DNA of 64,000 bases from Thalassospira lucentensis (GTDB lineage: Bacteria; Pseudomonadota; Alphaproteobacteria; Rhodospirillales; Thalassospiraceae), in contig NZ_CP136684.1 of assembly GCF_032921865.1 (NCBI RefSeq), positions 1,222,501 through 1,286,500 of the forward strand, in the 5' to 3' direction. Shown here one piece after another: positions 62,683 through 64,000 of the stretch; the first letter of the stretch is position 1; each line of letters opens with the position of its first letter. The notes under the pieces are model-generated. The model searched no databases and had not been told where the DNA came from. It saw only the letters and a program-made list of their open reading frames with translations. The position numbers were made by a program, and so were the translations under genes.

Positions 62683-63441
62683 GTGCTGGTAGGAAAGAAG
62701 GGCCTTATCGTCGGAATTGCCAACGACAAATCGATTGCCTATGGCTGCGCCCGAATTTTCAACCGGGAGGGTGCAGAGCTTGCGATCACGTACCTGAATG
62801 ACAAGGCCGAAAAGCATGTCCGACCTTTGGCAGAAGGACTCGGTGCCCCGATCATCACCCCGCTTGATGTTCAGAACGAAGATCAGATGGATCGGTTGTT
62901 TGACAGGATCGCTGATCAATGGGGGAAACTGGATTTTGTCCTGCATTCCATCGCATTTGCCCCCGGCGATGACCTGCATGGGCGGGTGATCGACTGTTCA
63001 CGCGACGGCTTTCTGACCGCAATGGATATTTCGTGCCATTCGTTTCAGCGACTGGCAAAGCGTGCCGAACCATTGATGATTGATGGCGGGGCACTGTTGA
63101 CCGTCACCTATATGGGGTCGGAACGGGTTATTGACCATTATGGGGTCATGGGCCCGGTCAAGGCCGCGCTTGAAAGTGCAACCCGATATATGGCCGCCGA
63201 ACTTGGCCCGAAAAACATTCAGGTCCATGCGATTTCACCCGGCCCCCTTCTGACACGCGCGGCATCGGGCATTGCCGAGTTTAACACCCTGATGAACACG
63301 GCCCAAAGCCGATCACCGGGGCGCAGGCTTGTCACCATTGACGAGATTGGCGAACTGGCGGCGTTTCTTGCCAGCGACCGGTCACGCGGGATTACTGGCG
63401 ACGTAATCCATGTCGATGGTGGCTATAACATCATGGGCTAG
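62683..63441 (+). CDS. fabI: Enoyl-[acyl-carrier-protein] reductase (FabI)
   Basis: NADH-dependent reductase for the last step of each fatty-acid elongation round, 252 residues. GTG start at 62683 with AGGAG upstream. The FabI cofactor loop is GLIVGIANDKSIAYGCA (GxxxxxSIA pattern); FVLHSIAFAP follows. The active site shows Tyr in TVTYMGSERV and the Tyr-x6-Lys pair in HYGVMGPVKAALE. This layout is specific to FabI rather than other SDR enzymes. It may be an isozyme, since FabI copies are often duplicated in this group. Confidence 0.95.
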   Translation: MLVGKKGLIVGIANDKSIAYGCARIFNREGAELAITYLNDKAEKHVRPLAEGLGAPIITPLDVQNEDQMDRLFDRIADQWGKLDFVLHSIAFAPGDDLHGRVIDCSRDGFLTAMDISCHSFQRLAKRAEPLMIDGGALLTVTYMGSERVIDHYGVMGPVKAALESATRYMAAELGPKNIQVHAISPGPLLTRAASGIAEFNTLMNTAQSRSPGRRLVTIDEIGELAAFLASDRSRGITGDVIHVDGGYNIMG

Positions 63442-63459
63442 GACCGGAAAACGCCGCTG

Positions 63460-64000
63460 CTAACCGATGACACTGTCTTCGAAGACGATATTGTCCTCGG
63501 TGAAATCAGCAAGATCGGCATTTTCGATCAGCACGCCATAGTCATAGGGACGGCCATCGCTGAAATCGACATACAATCCGGCATCTGTTTCTTCGGCGTG
63601 GGCGATGAAGTCGGAAAAATCGTGGATGCCGCTTTTTTCCTGAAACTCGGTTCCAAGCTGAAGCCTGTCACCATCGGGGCCGGTTTCAAAATCGGCAATC
63701 CGGTCGCGTTCGGCACCGCCTTCGAACACCCGCCACAAAAACGTGTCGGGGCCATCATCCTGCGGATATCTGTCACTGTTGCCGCGCAGGAAATCGTTGC
63801 CATCGCCGCCCTCGATGATGTCATGACCATTTCCACCGTGCAGGACATCATGCCCGTCCCCACCACGCAGAATATCGTCGCCAAAATGCCCCTGCAGGAC
63901 ATTCCGACCAGCATCGCCGATCAACAGGTCATCATGGATTGTGCCGTAAAGATTTTCGATATCATGGACAACATCGCCTTCGGCTTCGCCGCCCTGAAAA
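63460..64000 (-). CDS. RTX calcium-binding repeat protein, C-terminal end (5' part cut off)
   Basis: The frame is open to the right edge, so only the last 180 residues are visible. It starts in FQGGEAEGDVVHDIENLYGT and continues with nonapeptide repeats of the GGxGxDxUx type: HFGDDILRGGDGHDVLHGG then NGHDIIEGGDGNDFLRGN. These bind calcium in a beta-roll. A 100-residue C-terminal segment (DTFLWRVFEGGAERDRIADF and FTEDNIVFED) is typical of the secretion-end of type I secreted proteins. The N-terminal function is outside the window. Confidence 0.92.
   Translation of the reverse strand, partial: FQGGEAEGDVVHDIENLYGTIHDDLLIGDAGRNVLQGHFGDDILRGGDGHDVLHGGNGHDIIEGGDGNDFLRGNSDRYPQDDGPDTFLWRVFEGGAERDRIADFETGPDGDRLQLGTEFQEKSGIHDFSDFIAHAEETDAGLYVDFSDGRPYDYGVLIENADLADFTEDNIVFEDSVIG

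Overview
This window looks like chromosomal DNA of an alphaproteobacterium of the Rhodospirillales type; Thalassospira is my best guess. The basis is moderate G+C, the very long NAD-dependent glutamate dehydrogenase, a yejABEF peptide importer, TRAP transporters, a GGAAC-N16-CGTT stress promoter of the alphaproteobacterial EcfG kind, and a HutF/HutG (formylglutamate) histidine pathway. The genus call comes from memory of gene content, not from a search.

Layout. 1-9 kb: a cut-off LysE-type exporter, a FliL-like membrane-anchored protein, the yejABEF ABC importer, a LysR regulator with a perfect dyad beside its start, and a divergent DUF1127 small protein followed by a second small ORF and a terminator. 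9-17.5 kb: methyltransferase, quinone oxidoreductase, small membrane protein, tRNA-Ser(GGA), an ArsR/SRPBCC pair, a Kef-type antiporter, a Nudix hydrolase, an NAD(P)-binding oxidoreductase and a PfpI/DJ-1 protein behind an EcfG-like promoter.

17.5-32.7 kb is a large histidine-utilisation locus. One HutC-type operator (core TGTACGTACA) lies between divergent hutF-hutC and a roughly 13-kb minus-strand operon: hutI, hutH, hutXWV (ABC uptake), a second HutH-like gene, hutG, hutU, and a three-part TRAP transporter. Together these import histidine or related compounds and convert them through urocanate, imidazolonepropionate, formiminoglutamate and formylglutamate to glutamate. The second HutH-like protein aligns collinearly with HutH but lacks exactly the Ala-Ser-Gly triad that makes the MIO cofactor, plus other active-site residues. 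It is the most interesting single gene here.

32.8-34.85 kb is a small accessory islet: a possible short RNA, a strongly G-skewed segment with degenerate repeats, then AT-rich small genes of foreign composition, one of them apparently frameshifted. From memory the G-skewed part resembles the ash/Icd-like regulatory region of P4-type satellites; this is a hypothesis only.

34.85-64 kb is mostly core: thpR, pirin, Tas-type aldo/keto reductase, FIST protein, J-domain protein, a 0.9-kb non-coding stretch, tesA divergent from ybbA-ybbP with five 11-bp tandem repeats between them, an AMP-dependent acyl-CoA synthetase, a large secreted protein with one CXXCH, a Bax-inhibitor-1 protein, a helical-repeat protein, htpX, a TetR-controlled RND efflux pump without an outer-membrane partner, NAD-glutamate dehydrogenase, fabI, and the C-terminal end of an RTX-repeat protein that runs off the right edge.
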